Shown: in pieces, positions 7,666-13,790 of the stretch | Numbering within the stretch: the first letter of the stretch is position 1 | Layout: the number at the start of each line of letters is the position of its first letter | NCBI GenBank assembly: GCA_045805605.1 | Contig: JBJMKX010000123.1 | Location: forward strand, 1 to 15,916 | Direction of reading: 5' to 3' | Length of the DNA stretch: 15,916 nt | Source of the DNA: DATBDE01 sp045805605 | GTDB lineage: Bacteria; Actinomycetota; Thermoleophilia; Solirubrobacterales; Solirubrobacteraceae | Translations under genes and position numbers: made by a program | The notes under the pieces: generated by a model | The model's input: the letters and a program-made list of their open reading frames with translations, nothing else | The model's database searches: none | What the model was told of the DNA's origin: nothing

Positions 7666-7896
7666 ATGCACATCCGTGCCCGAATGAGCATGAGCGCCGA
7701 CGGCTACGTGACCACGCCCGCGGGCTGGCCGGCGTTCGGCGGGGGGATGCAGCTGACGCCGACGCTCAGCCCCCAGGCGGCCCTGACGTTCGTGCGCGAG
7801 CGCGCGCTACCGGGCGGTTCGGTCGAGATCGTGTATTCGTGCGGGGACCGGCGCGACCCGCTGCCGAAACGCCCCGCCAGTCAGCGCAGGAGTTGA
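7666..7896 (+). pseudogene. internally deleted dihydrofolate-reductase-family (RibD C-terminal-like) gene
   Basis: This 76-codon frame joins the two ends of a family whose members are about 190 residues long. Residues 1-24 (MHIRARMSMSADGYVTTPAG then WPAF) match the usual N-terminus. From about residue 25 the sequence jumps to the usual C-terminal strand pair (GGGMQLTPTLS, then LTFVRERALPGGSVEIVYSC). The middle, which holds most of the nucleotide-binding fold, is absent, apparently by an in-frame deletion of over 100 codons with the junction near 7737-7747. The last 17 or so residues are read-through after the normal end. The gene keeps an excellent ribosome-binding site (AAAGGAG 7652-7658, eight bases from ATG 7666). 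Its TGA overlaps the next gene's ATG by one base, so it may survive mainly to couple translation. Family identity is from memory of the family, not a search. Confidence 0.7.
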
Positions 7897-8624
7897 TGTT
7901 CGACCACGTCACGATCCGCGTCGCCGATCGCTCCCGTTCCGAGCGCTTTTTCGACACCGTCCTGGCGACGCTCGGGATCGCGACCTCCCGCAAGTCGAGC
8001 GCCCTGGCGGAGTGGAGCGACTTCGGGATCTACGAGGCCGAGCCGGGTCACGCGGTCACGCGCCGGCTGCACGTGGGCTTCGCCGCCCCTTCCCGCGAGC
8101 AGGTCGACGCGTTCTGGCGTACCGGGGTTGATGCCGGGCACCCGGACGACGGGGCGCCCGGGCCGCGCCCGCAGTACCGGCCCGACTACTACGGCGGCTT
8201 CCTGCGCGATCCCGACGGCAACAGCGTCGAAGCCGTCCACCATGGGGCGCTGCGACGCGGCGGCATCGTCGACCACCTCTGGATCCGCGTCGCCGACCTC
8301 GCCGCGGCGACCGCCTTCTACCGCACGATCGCCGACGCCGCCGGCTTCGCCCTGCGGCACGAGGGCCCCGACCGCGCGTGGTTCGCGCGGGCGTCGGGCG
8401 GCTCGTTCACGCTCGTCCCGGGGGCGCCCACCGAGGGGCTGCACATGGCGTTCCCGGGCGACGACGGCGCCGTGCACCGCTTCTTCGAGGCCGCGGTCGC
8501 CGCGGGCTACCGCGCCAACGGTGAGCCGGGCGAGCGGCCGCGCTACCACCCCGGCTACTACGCGGCCTACGTCCTCGACCCCGACGGCAACAACATCGAG
8601 GTCGTCAACCACCACCGCGACTGA
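7896..8624 (+). CDS. two-domain glyoxalase/bleomycin-resistance (VOC) protein
   Basis: This 242-residue protein has two vicinal-oxygen-chelate modules in tandem. Module one spans about 1-117 (MFDHVTIRVADRSRSERFF ... RDPDGNSVEAVHH) and module two about 124-242 (IVDHLWIRVADLAAATAFY ... LDPDGNNIEVVNHH). Likely metal ligands are His4, His59 and Glu112 in the first and His127, His183 and Glu235 in the second, so both sites look complete. Each module also carries a matching RP.Y.P.YY segment, which suggests internal duplication. It could be a lyase, dioxygenase or resistance protein; the substrate is unknown. ATG 7896 overlaps the preceding TGA (TGATG). An AGGAG sequence lies only three bases upstream, so coupled translation from the upstream remnant is likely. 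It converges on the SDR gene with a 9-bp gap. Confidence 0.9.
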   Translation: MFDHVTIRVADRSRSERFFDTVLATLGIATSRKSSALAEWSDFGIYEAEPGHAVTRRLHVGFAAPSREQVDAFWRTGVDAGHPDDGAPGPRPQYRPDYYGGFLRDPDGNSVEAVHHGALRRGGIVDHLWIRVADLAAATAFYRTIADAAGFALRHEGPDRAWFARASGGSFTLVPGAPTEGLHMAFPGDDGAVHRFFEAAVAAGYRANGEPGERPRYHPGYYAAYVLDPDGNNIEVVNHHRD

Positions 8625-8633
8625 GCGGACGGC

Positions 8634-9533
8634 TCAGGCGGCGGCCGCCTTCGCCCCCAGCGGGAAGCGCACGCCGGTCAGCTCCTCGGAGACCTCCCAC
8701 AGGCGCCGGGCGGCGTCGGCGTTCCTGGCCGCCGCACTGCGCCCGACGAGCTTGGGCGCTCCGCGCTGTTCCATGAAACCGCTCGGCCCGACGAAGCTGT
8801 TGCCGGCGACGTCGGCCGTGGCCGCGTAGAGCGCGGGCAGGGCGCCGCCGCGCTCGTCCTGGGCGAAGATCCGATTGCCCACGCTCGACAAACGGTCCAT
8901 GAGCCCGCTGCCGCTGTGGAACTGCAGGTTCGTGGCCGCATACCCGGGATGCGCCGCGGTCGCGATGATCCGGGAGCCCGCCGCGTCGAGCCGGCGCTGC
9001 AGCTCGGCGGTGAACAGCAGGTTGGCGAGCTTGGACTGCCCGTAGGCGCGCCACCGACGGTAGGGCTTGCGCTCCCAGTTGAGGTCGTCGAAGTCGATCG
9101 CACCCATGCGGTGCGCGGTCGAGGACACCGTCACGACTCGACCGGTCACGTGCTCGATCAGCAGGTTGGTGAGCGCGAAGTGGCCGAGGTGGTTGGTGCC
9201 GAACTGCAGCTCGAAACCGTCCGCCGTGCGCGAGAGCGGCGGCGCCATCACGCCGGCGTTGTTGATCAGGAGGCTGAGCTCGCCCTGCCAGTCGGCGGCG
9301 AAGGCGCGGATCGACTCGAGACTGGCCAGGTCGAGCCGGCGCACCTCGGTGTTGCCGGGCATCGCCGCGGCGGCCGCCTCGCCCTTGGTGGTGTCGCGCA
9401 CGGCGAGCACGACACGCGCGCCGGCCGCCGCAAGCGCGTCGGCGGCCGCGCGCCCGATGCCGCTGTTGGCGCCGGTGACGACCACGGTCCGGCCGGTCAT
9501 GTCGGGGAGGTCAATGGTGCTCCAAGATGTCAG
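8634..9533 (-). CDS. short-chain dehydrogenase/reductase (retinol-dehydrogenase-like SDR)
   Basis: This is a classical SDR of about 299 residues: nucleotide-binding TGANSGIG (20-27), LDLASLESIR, NNAGVM (91-96), Asn114 in FGTNHLGH, serines in VTVSST (about 137-138) and the catalytic pair Tyr164/Lys168 (YGQSK). NADP(H) or NAD(H)-dependent oxidoreduction of an unknown alcohol or ketone is expected. The start is uncertain. The frame opens at ATG 9575, but a promoter-like element occupies 9541-9569. Relatives, as I recall them, begin M-x-x-W-[ST]-x-x-D-[IL]-P-D. CTG 9533 gives MTSWSTIDLPD, and lies where a leaderless transcript from that promoter would begin. Alternatives are TTG 9542, ATT 9515 (GGAG four bases upstream) and ATG 9500. 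It lies downstream of the DUF2867-like gene on the same strand. Confidence 0.92.
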   Translation of the reverse strand: MTSWSTIDLPDMTGRTVVVTGANSGIGRAAADALAAAGARVVLAVRDTTKGEAAAAAMPGNTEVRRLDLASLESIRAFAADWQGELSLLINNAGVMAPPLSRTADGFELQFGTNHLGHFALTNLLIEHVTGRVVTVSSTAHRMGAIDFDDLNWERKPYRRWRAYGQSKLANLLFTAELQRRLDAAGSRIIATAAHPGYAATNLQFHSGSGLMDRLSSVGNRIFAQDERGGALPALYAATADVAGNSFVGPSGFMEQRGAPKLVGRSAAARNADAARRLWEVSEELTGVRFPLGAKAAAA

Positions 9534-9540
9534 GGACAGC

Positions 9541-9569
9541 AACGTAGATAGCGTAAACAATGCTGTCAA
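9541..9569 (-). promoter_or_regulatory. promoter with operator-like dyad before the SDR gene
   Basis: On the minus strand, TTGACA (9564-9569, a perfect -35) and TACGTT (9541-9546) are separated by 17 bp. The interval 9547-9567 reads as an imperfect 21-bp palindrome with GATAGC and GCTGTC arms (7 of 10 positions pair). It fills the whole spacer and overlaps the -35. This is the layout expected for a TetR-type repressor site. No regulator gene is adjacent to it. The stretch is also conspicuously A/T-rich for this genome. Confidence 0.5.
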
Positions 9570-9597
9570 TGACAACTTTGCAGACCAGGCTACGGGA

Positions 9598-10134
9598 TCA
9601 ACGCCGCTCGGCGCGACTGACCGCGACGGACAGGGCCTCGGACCCGACCAGCGGCCCGAACGTGGCGATCAACGGCCGCACGAGGCTCAGCCCGAGGCGC
9701 GCCTGGCGATCGACGACGCCTACACGCGTCTCGCTGACCAGCGCCGAGCGGCCGCCGCCGGCCGGCTCCACCCAATGGGCGAAGAGCACCCGCGCCGTAC
9801 CCGGCTCGTGCCAATGCCGGAACGCGGCCGCATCGGGCAGCGACGGATAGTCGCGCCGCAGCGTCCAGATGCGCCCGACGATCGCCGACAGCGACTGCCG
9901 CTCGCCCGCCTCGAGCAGGGTGAACGGCTCGCGCGCGAGCAGCTCGCGGTAGGTGATGTCGGGCGGCGTGCCGGGGATCCGCCAACGCACCACGCGACCG
10001 AGCACGCGCGACTCGCTCAGCCGGACGCTGCCGGCCGCCTCCCACAGTGCGTCGGGATCGGCGCGGGCGACGCGGCGGTGGAACGTGCCGGAGGCCGGCT
10101 CGGGCAGCCAGGCGTCGAGATCGAGCGGGGCCAT
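9598..10134 (-). CDS. SRPBCC-like / DUF2867-type protein, unknown function
   Basis: This 178-residue soluble protein has the alternating strand pattern of a START/SRPBCC-like lipid- or ligand-binding fold. It includes FHRRVARADPDALWEA, RVVRWRIPGTPPDITYREL, EPFTLLEAGERQ, FAHWVEP and SALVSETRVGVVDR, and ends in a C-terminal amphipathic helix (LSLVRPLIATFGPLVGSEAL). I recall this architecture in uncharacterised actinobacterial proteins and in DUF2867 domains fused to or near SDR proteins, which fits its position just upstream of the SDR gene. No catalytic residues can be named. The start is ATG 10134. It diverges from the OsmC-family gene with only 22 bp between them, so the two promoters must overlap. 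Confidence 0.65.
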   Translation of the reverse strand: MAPLDLDAWLPEPASGTFHRRVARADPDALWEAAGSVRLSESRVLGRVVRWRIPGTPPDITYRELLAREPFTLLEAGERQSLSAIVGRIWTLRRDYPSLPDAAAFRHWHEPGTARVLFAHWVEPAGGGRSALVSETRVGVVDRQARLGLSLVRPLIATFGPLVGSEALSVAVSRAERR

Positions 10135-10156
10135 CGCGGGTATTGTCGGATGAACG

Positions 10157-10657
10157 ATGACTGACCTTCGCGAGATCCAGGCCCCGCTGAAGGAGCGCTA
10201 CCGCGCCGACCCAGCGGCGGCCGAGGTCACGCTGACCGCGACCGGCACGCTCGACGAGGGCATCGCCTGCTCCGTCCGCACCGCCGGGGCGATCGCGTCC
10301 GCCGGCCTGCACCCCGCCACCGGCGGCGACGGCTCGCTCCTGTGCTCGGGCGACATGCTGCTCGAGGCGCTCGCCGCGTGCGCAGGAGTCACGCTGCGCG
10401 CGGTCGCGACCTCGTTGGATGTCCGGGTGGACGGTGGGACGGTGACCGCCGACGGCGACCTCGACTTCCGCGGGACGCTGGCCGTGAGCAACGACGCGCC
10501 CGTCGGCTTTCACTCGATTCGCCTGCGCTTCGACCTCGACACCCGCGCGACCGACGAGCAGCTCGACACGCTCCTGCGCCTGACCGAGCGGTACTGCGTC
10601 GTGCTGCAGACGCTCGCGGGCGCACCCGAGCTGAGCGCGTCGATCAAGCGCGTATGA
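10157..10657 (+). CDS. OsmC-family peroxide-reducing protein
   Basis: This 166-residue OsmC/Ohr-type protein detoxifies organic or inorganic hydroperoxides through two redox-active cysteines. The expected pair is visible: Cys75 in EALAACAGVTL at the start of the long central helix, and Cys147 in TERYCVVLQTL. Two additional cysteines (38 and 63) are present. It lacks features that would separate OsmC from the YhfA subgroup with confidence. The start is ATG 10157, with a TATTGT element at 10141-10146 but only a weak GGA upstream. It runs convergently into the cysteine-triplet repeat protein; the stop codons are 7 bp apart with no hairpin between them, so transcripts may overlap. Confidence 0.88.
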   Translation: MTDLREIQAPLKERYRADPAAAEVTLTATGTLDEGIACSVRTAGAIASAGLHPATGGDGSLLCSGDMLLEALAACAGVTLRAVATSLDVRVDGGTVTADGDLDFRGTLAVSNDAPVGFHSIRLRFDLDTRATDEQLDTLLRLTERYCVVLQTLAGAPELSASIKRV

Positions 10658-10664
10658 GGGGCGT

Positions 10665-11021
10665 TCAGCGGCGCTTGGCGATCTGGCCGACCGCGCCGCG
10701 CAGGCCGACGCACCCGATGCACCCGACGCACCCCACGCAGTCCACGCAGCCGATGCATCCCACGCAGGCCATGCAGGCCAAGTTTCCGATCCCGCCCAGC
10801 ACGGACGCCGACCCGACGACGGCTGCGCTGCCCGCGACGCCGGCGCTGCCGACCACCGCCGCGCTGCCGGCAACGCCGGCGCTGCCCACGACGCCCGCGC
10901 TGCCCACCACGCCGGCGCTGCCCACCACGCCGGCGCTGTAGGCGACCGCGGCGCTGCCGGTCACGCCGGCCGAGGCGACGACCTCGACGGGTTCGGGCTG
11001 CGCCGCGGCCTCCACGGTCAC
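10665..11021 (-). CDS. triplet-repeat protein with a ladder of eight cysteines, unrecognised
   Basis: This 118-residue protein resembles no family I know. After a short acidic N-terminus (MTVEAAAQPEPVEVVA) come ten hexapeptides of the form S-A-[GAS]-V-x-G (17-76), a six-residue link (GIGNLA), eight tripeptides C-[VIM]-[GAD] (83-106), then LRGAVGQIAKRR. One three-residue register runs from residue 17 to the end, with Gly, Ala or Ser nearly always third. Cysteines sit at 83, 86, 89, 92, 95, 98, 101 and 104, all TGC. The GTG start at 11021 overlaps the TGA of the SRPBCC gene (GTGA). Within repeats, Gly and Val codons vary at third positions while the residues stay fixed, which supports this reading frame over the open frame opposite. 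It has no ordinary signal peptide. Metal binding, structural assembly or a modified-peptide precursor are all possible. Confidence 0.75.
   Translation of the reverse strand: MTVEAAAQPEPVEVVASAGVTGSAAVAYSAGVVGSAGVVGSAGVVGSAGVAGSAAVVGSAGVAGSAAVVGSASVLGGIGNLACMACVGCIGCVDCVGCVGCIGCVGLRGAVGQIAKRR
10704..10775 (-). repeat. nine-base tandem repeat, eight units encoding Cys-x-x
   Basis: Eight consecutive 9-bp units each begin with TGC on the minus strand and encode Cys-[Val/Ile/Met]-[Gly/Ala/Asp]. The cysteine codons are at 10773, 10764, 10755, 10746, 10737, 10728, 10719 and 10710 (lowest coordinate). Units differ mostly at synonymous positions (GTG/GTC, GGC/GGA/GGG), so the array is old enough to have drifted but keeps its protein pattern. 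Confidence 0.85.
10794..10973 (-). repeat. eighteen-base tandem repeat, ten units encoding SA-x-V-x-G
   Basis: Ten back-to-back 18-bp units occupy this stretch. Units near 10885-10940 are almost identical at DNA level (minus-strand unit AGCGCCGGCGTGGTGGGC), while the outer units have diverged. The length is exactly 180 bp, and insertion or loss of whole units would keep the frame. The array is therefore prone to change in copy number by slippage. Confidence 0.85.
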
Positions 11022-11455
11022 GCGCCCGCCCCGCGCGCCGCCGCGTCGGCGAGCGCGTCGAGCGCCTCGTCGGTCCAGCGGCGGCAGTAGCGCTTTCCCA
11101 TCGCCGCGTCGAACACCCGCTCGGACAGGCGCGACGGCGAGAGGCCGATCTCGACGTCGGCAAACGTCCCACCCTGCGCCTCGGTGAGCAGGAACCGCAC
11201 CTGGGTGCCGGTGTCGAGGCAGCGCATGCTGATCGACCGCAGCCGCTGGAGGTCCTCGATCGTCAGCGTCGTCTCGCGCTTGCCGACCGGTGTCTGCGTG
11301 ACCTGCCGGAAGCGGGCATCCTGCTCGACGTTCTCGAGGTCGTTGACCGCCACCACCCGCGGGAACCACTCCGGGTGGCGGTTGGGATCGCCGACCAGCT
11401 CCCAGACGACGTCGACCGGCGCGTCGATCTGAGCCTGGCGTCTGCAGATGGCCAT
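11018..11455 (-). CDS. SRPBCC (polyketide cyclase/START-like) family protein
   Basis: This 145-residue protein matches a single SRPBCC ligand-binding domain. The opening strand and helix read RRQAQIDAPVDVVWELVGDPNRHPEWFP, followed by the strands VVAVNDLENVEQ, FRQVTQTPVGKRETTLTIEDL, QVRFLLTEAQGGTFADVEI, and a C-terminal helix (MGKRYCRRWTDEALDALAD). Relatives bind or cyclise hydrophobic ligands; the ligand here is unknown. ATG 11455 lies two bases after the MerR stop (TGAAGATG), without its own Shine-Dalgarno sequence. The gene's TGA overlaps the GTG of the repeat protein, so translation of all three is probably coupled. A longer open frame upstream to 12469 is antisense-like read-through in the MerR region and is not used. 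Confidence 0.88.
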   Translation of the reverse strand: MAICRRQAQIDAPVDVVWELVGDPNRHPEWFPRVVAVNDLENVEQDARFRQVTQTPVGKRETTLTIEDLQRLRSISMRCLDTGTQVRFLLTEAQGGTFADVEIGLSPSRLSERVFDAAMGKRYCRRWTDEALDALADAAARGAGA

Positions 11456-11457
11456 CT

Positions 11458-12231
11458 TCAGGACCGGCGGCGGCTTGTCCGCCGCGCGCGCCCTCCGCCC
11501 GCCGAGCGGGGCGCAAGGCTGCCGACGATTTTCGCCACCTGCTCGTCGACCGCGGCGCTCATGGTCTGCTGGAACCCCGCCCGGACCGCCTCGACGGCGA
11601 GCGGGCGCAGGCGTTCGAGGGTCTCGCGCAGCCGCTCCCACTCCTCCGGCGTGCGCTCGGTCGGGTCGCCGGGACCGATGACATCCTCGATGAAGAGGCG
11701 GATGAACGACTCGGCGATCGGGCGCGAGTTGCGCTGGATGCGCTCGGCGACCGCCAAGGCGTGGCTGAGCGGAATGCCGAGCCTGAACAGCTCCTCGCCC
11801 GCCCGCAGCAGGGTCGGGCTGGCGATCTCGTAGCGGTCGTCGCCGAGCGGTGCAAGCAGGCCGAGCTTGACCGCCTGCTCGAGCGCCTTGACGTCGAGCT
11901 CGCCGCCGAACCGGCCCGCCAGCTCGTCGCCCGTGGTCAGCTCCGGCTCCTCGTCGAAGGCGCCGAGCACCTCGCGGCCGAAGTCGAGGATCTGGCGTCC
12001 ACCGCCGCCGTTGGAGGCCTCGACAATGCGTTGGATGGCGGCGAGGTTGAAGCCCTCCGCCTGCATGTTCGTGATCAGCCGCAGGCGCTCGATGTGCTCG
12101 GGGCCGTAGTAGCCGGTGCGGGCGCGGACCTCGGGTGGCGGCAACAGTCCGCGCGACTGGTGCGCCCGGATGTTGCGCACGGTCATGCCGGTTTCGCGCG
12201 CCAGCTCGTCGATCGTCATCTCCCTCGCCAT
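11458..12231 (-). CDS. MerR-family transcriptional regulator
   Basis: This 257-residue regulator has an N-terminal MerR winged helix-turn-helix: MTIDELARETGMTVRNIRAH (5-24), then RGLLPPPEVRARTGYYGPEHIERLRLI (27-53), and a coiled-coil-like helix with GFNLAAIQRIVEA. The remaining 180 residues are a helical effector region with a basic tail (RARRTSRRRS). It contains no cysteine, so it is unlikely to be a classical metal or redox sensor; it probably senses a ligand or protein. ATG 12231 is chosen because a promoter-like pair ends eight bases upstream; ATG 12219 (residue 5) is an alternative. It heads the operon with the SRPBCC and repeat-protein genes and probably regulates it. Confidence 0.9.
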   Translation of the reverse strand: MAREMTIDELARETGMTVRNIRAHQSRGLLPPPEVRARTGYYGPEHIERLRLITNMQAEGFNLAAIQRIVEASNGGGGRQILDFGREVLGAFDEEPELTTGDELAGRFGGELDVKALEQAVKLGLLAPLGDDRYEIASPTLLRAGEELFRLGIPLSHALAVAERIQRNSRPIAESFIRLFIEDVIGPGDPTERTPEEWERLRETLERLRPLAVEAVRAGFQQTMSAAVDEQVAKIVGSLAPRSAGGGRARRTSRRRS

Positions 12232-12239
12232 CGCGCCCC

Positions 12240-12268
12240 ATTCTACGGTACAAGGTTTGATGTGTCAT
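12240..12268 (-). promoter_or_regulatory. promoter of the merR-SRPBCC-repeat operon, leaderless spacing
   Basis: On the minus strand ATGACA (12263-12268) and TAGAAT (12240-12245) match the -35 and -10 consensus at five of six positions each, with a 17-bp spacer. The ATG of merR begins nine bases after the -10, so the transcript would start at or within about two bases of the start codon. The spacer contains ACCTTGTACC, a loosely symmetric sequence that could be part of a MerR site. Confidence 0.5.
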
Positions 12269-12329
12269 CGATCCGTGTAAGGGGTGCTGGTCGCGATCGC
12301 TGCGTCTGGCTTGTCCTCGCTCGGGTTCG

Positions 12330-12358
12330 GCCGGCGGCGACTCGAGCGCAGCGCCGGC
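12330..12358 (-). terminator. hairpin just downstream of the GH5 gene
   Basis: GCCGGCG (12330-12336) pairs with CGCCGGC (12352-12358), a seven-base-pair perfect stem. A further GCG/CGC pairing within the loop is possible. It begins about ten bases after the GH5 stop codon in the direction of transcription, and would separate that operon from merR. No T-tract follows. The rest of the 137-bp gap (12232-12368) contains the merR promoter and nothing else that I can identify. Confidence 0.35.
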
Positions 12359-12368
12359 GGACGACGGG

Positions 12369-13790
12369 CTAGCGGCTCCGGCAGGGGACTGCGCGCAACG
12401 TAACGTGCGCCACCCTGCGCTTGGCGTGCAGGCGTAGGCGGTTGCGCTCGGGATCGCTGCGCCGGTCAAACCCGCGGCCGGACGTGCACGCCCCGTGCGG
12501 GTACGCCGGCCGGGGCAGCACCACCACCGTCGGCCCGCTGCCGCGCGGGCGATAGCGCAGCCTGAACACGGCCTTGCGGTCGTCGAACGACCAGCGCGCG
12601 TCGGTTCCGGCGATGCGCTCGGGATAGGCGCGCGCCAGCACCCGCACCTTGGCCGTCTTGACCCGGCCGTCGACGCCGACGATCGACTCGACGTCGGCGC
12701 CGCCCGGGCCGGCCGAGGAGCTCGTCGTCGGATCGCCGTAGGTCTTGTACTGCCAGTAGAGCCAGCCCTCGCCCGCGGCGTCCTCGTCGCGGGTGACGCG
12801 GCGCAGGGTGGCGAGGTCGTCGGTGGCGCCGAACTCGGTCTGCAGCGGCGCCACGTCGTTGTGGACGGCGGTCGTGATCGCGTTGTCGACCGCCTCGCGC
12901 TCCTGCTGGTCGCAGCCGGCGTCGGTGCGCAGCGCCTCCGAGCAGTAGACGTGGTGCGACAGGCCCTGGTTCGGGAAGGGCCACGCCGGGCCGCCGGGCG
13001 CGCCGATCAGGAAGGGGTAGCCGAAGTTCACCGTCGGCGTGTCCTCGTAGAACACCGGGTGGGTGTCGTCGACCGCGCGCAGCGCCGGCACGAGCTGGTC
13101 GTAGAGCGGCATCAGCCACATCGACGCGGCGGCGGGCTGGGGCGGCAGCAGGCACGGCGGGCCGAGCTGGAACTCGCACGAGGGCTCGTTGAACAGGTCG
13201 TAGCCGAGCACGGTGTCGGTGCCGGCGAAGCGCTCCCCCAGCGCGGTGAACGCGCGCACGAACTCGGTACGGATGCCGTCGCGGTCGGTCCAGAGGTTCG
13301 TGAACGACCGGCCCACCGCTGGGGCGGCGTAGTTCAGCGCGAAGTCGCCGGGGATCGGCGCGAACGGGATCCCGTCGTCCTTGACCGCCCACTCCGGCGC
13401 GCCCTCCCCCGTGAAGCGTTCGGCGTAGAGGTCCTGGTGCATGTCCAGCAGAACCCAGAACCCCTGCCCGGCCGCCAGGTCCACGATGGCGTCCAGGTGG
13501 TCGAGGTAGCCCCGGTCGATCACGCCGGGCGAGGGCTCGAGCCCGGCCCAGATGACGCCCAGGCGGATGGTGTTGAACCCCCACGACCGCATCAGGCGGA
13601 AGTCGGCCTTCGTCAGCGGCGGGTAGTACGGCGGCCGCTTGAACACGGCATTGGCGCCGTGGAGGATCACCGCCCGCCCGCGGACGTCGACGATCCTCGA
13701 GCCATTGACCGCCAGATTGCGCTGGGCGGCAGCGCTCGCCGGCACCGCCAGCGCGAGCACGGCGGCCGCGGCCGCCAGCGCTCTACCCAA
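12369..13790 (-). CDS. secreted GH5 glycoside hydrolase, endoglycoceramidase-like
   Basis: This 473-residue protein starts with a signal peptide (MGRALAAAAAVLALAVPASA, likely cleavage after ASA). A GH5 barrel follows: GANAVFKRPPYYPP, the strand WVLLDMHQDLYAERF (112-126), the acid/base in DLFNEP (Glu202), HHVYCSEA, the likely nucleophile Glu319 in QTEFG, and YWQYK. The MHQDLY...GEGAPEWA stretch and the C-terminal beta-rich domain (about 390-473) resemble endoglycoceramidases, which cut the glycan from glycosphingolipids. Activity on steryl glucosides or other beta-glucosides is equally possible. It begins with TTG at 13790, inside the end of pepP (8-nt overlap), and has AAGGAG at 13801-13806, ten bases upstream. 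It is the last gene of the coupled aroB-aroQ-pepP run. Confidence 0.88.
   Translation of the reverse strand: MGRALAAAAAVLALAVPASAAAQRNLAVNGSRIVDVRGRAVILHGANAVFKRPPYYPPLTKADFRLMRSWGFNTIRLGVIWAGLEPSPGVIDRGYLDHLDAIVDLAAGQGFWVLLDMHQDLYAERFTGEGAPEWAVKDDGIPFAPIPGDFALNYAAPAVGRSFTNLWTDRDGIRTEFVRAFTALGERFAGTDTVLGYDLFNEPSCEFQLGPPCLLPPQPAAASMWLMPLYDQLVPALRAVDDTHPVFYEDTPTVNFGYPFLIGAPGGPAWPFPNQGLSHHVYCSEALRTDAGCDQQEREAVDNAITTAVHNDVAPLQTEFGATDDLATLRRVTRDEDAAGEGWLYWQYKTYGDPTTSSSAGPGGADVESIVGVDGRVKTAKVRVLARAYPERIAGTDARWSFDDRKAVFRLRYRPRGSGPTVVVLPRPAYPHGACTSGRGFDRRSDPERNRLRLHAKRRVAHVTLRAVPCRSR

Noticed and set aside
7079..7691. Upstream extension of the regulator frame to 7691
   Set aside because: It is antisense to the SnoaL-like gene and lacks recognisable sequence. 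The winged helix starts at GTG 7079.
10342..10941. A 199-codon plus-strand frame with repeats of Thr-His-Pro and Ala-Leu-Pro type, opposite the cysteine-triplet gene
   Set aside because: It begins inside the OsmC gene in another frame. The synonymous variation among units fits the minus frame, and the minus frame has the GTGA-coupled start.
10704..10973. The repeat arrays as a CRISPR or minisatellite of non-coding DNA
   Set aside because: There are no spacers. The units are contiguous multiples of three in one coding frame, and no cas genes are present.
11455..12469. Upstream extension of the SRPBCC frame to 12469, giving 483 residues
   Set aside because: The extension is an arginine-rich alternate frame of merR. 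The SRPBCC domain begins exactly at ATG 11455.
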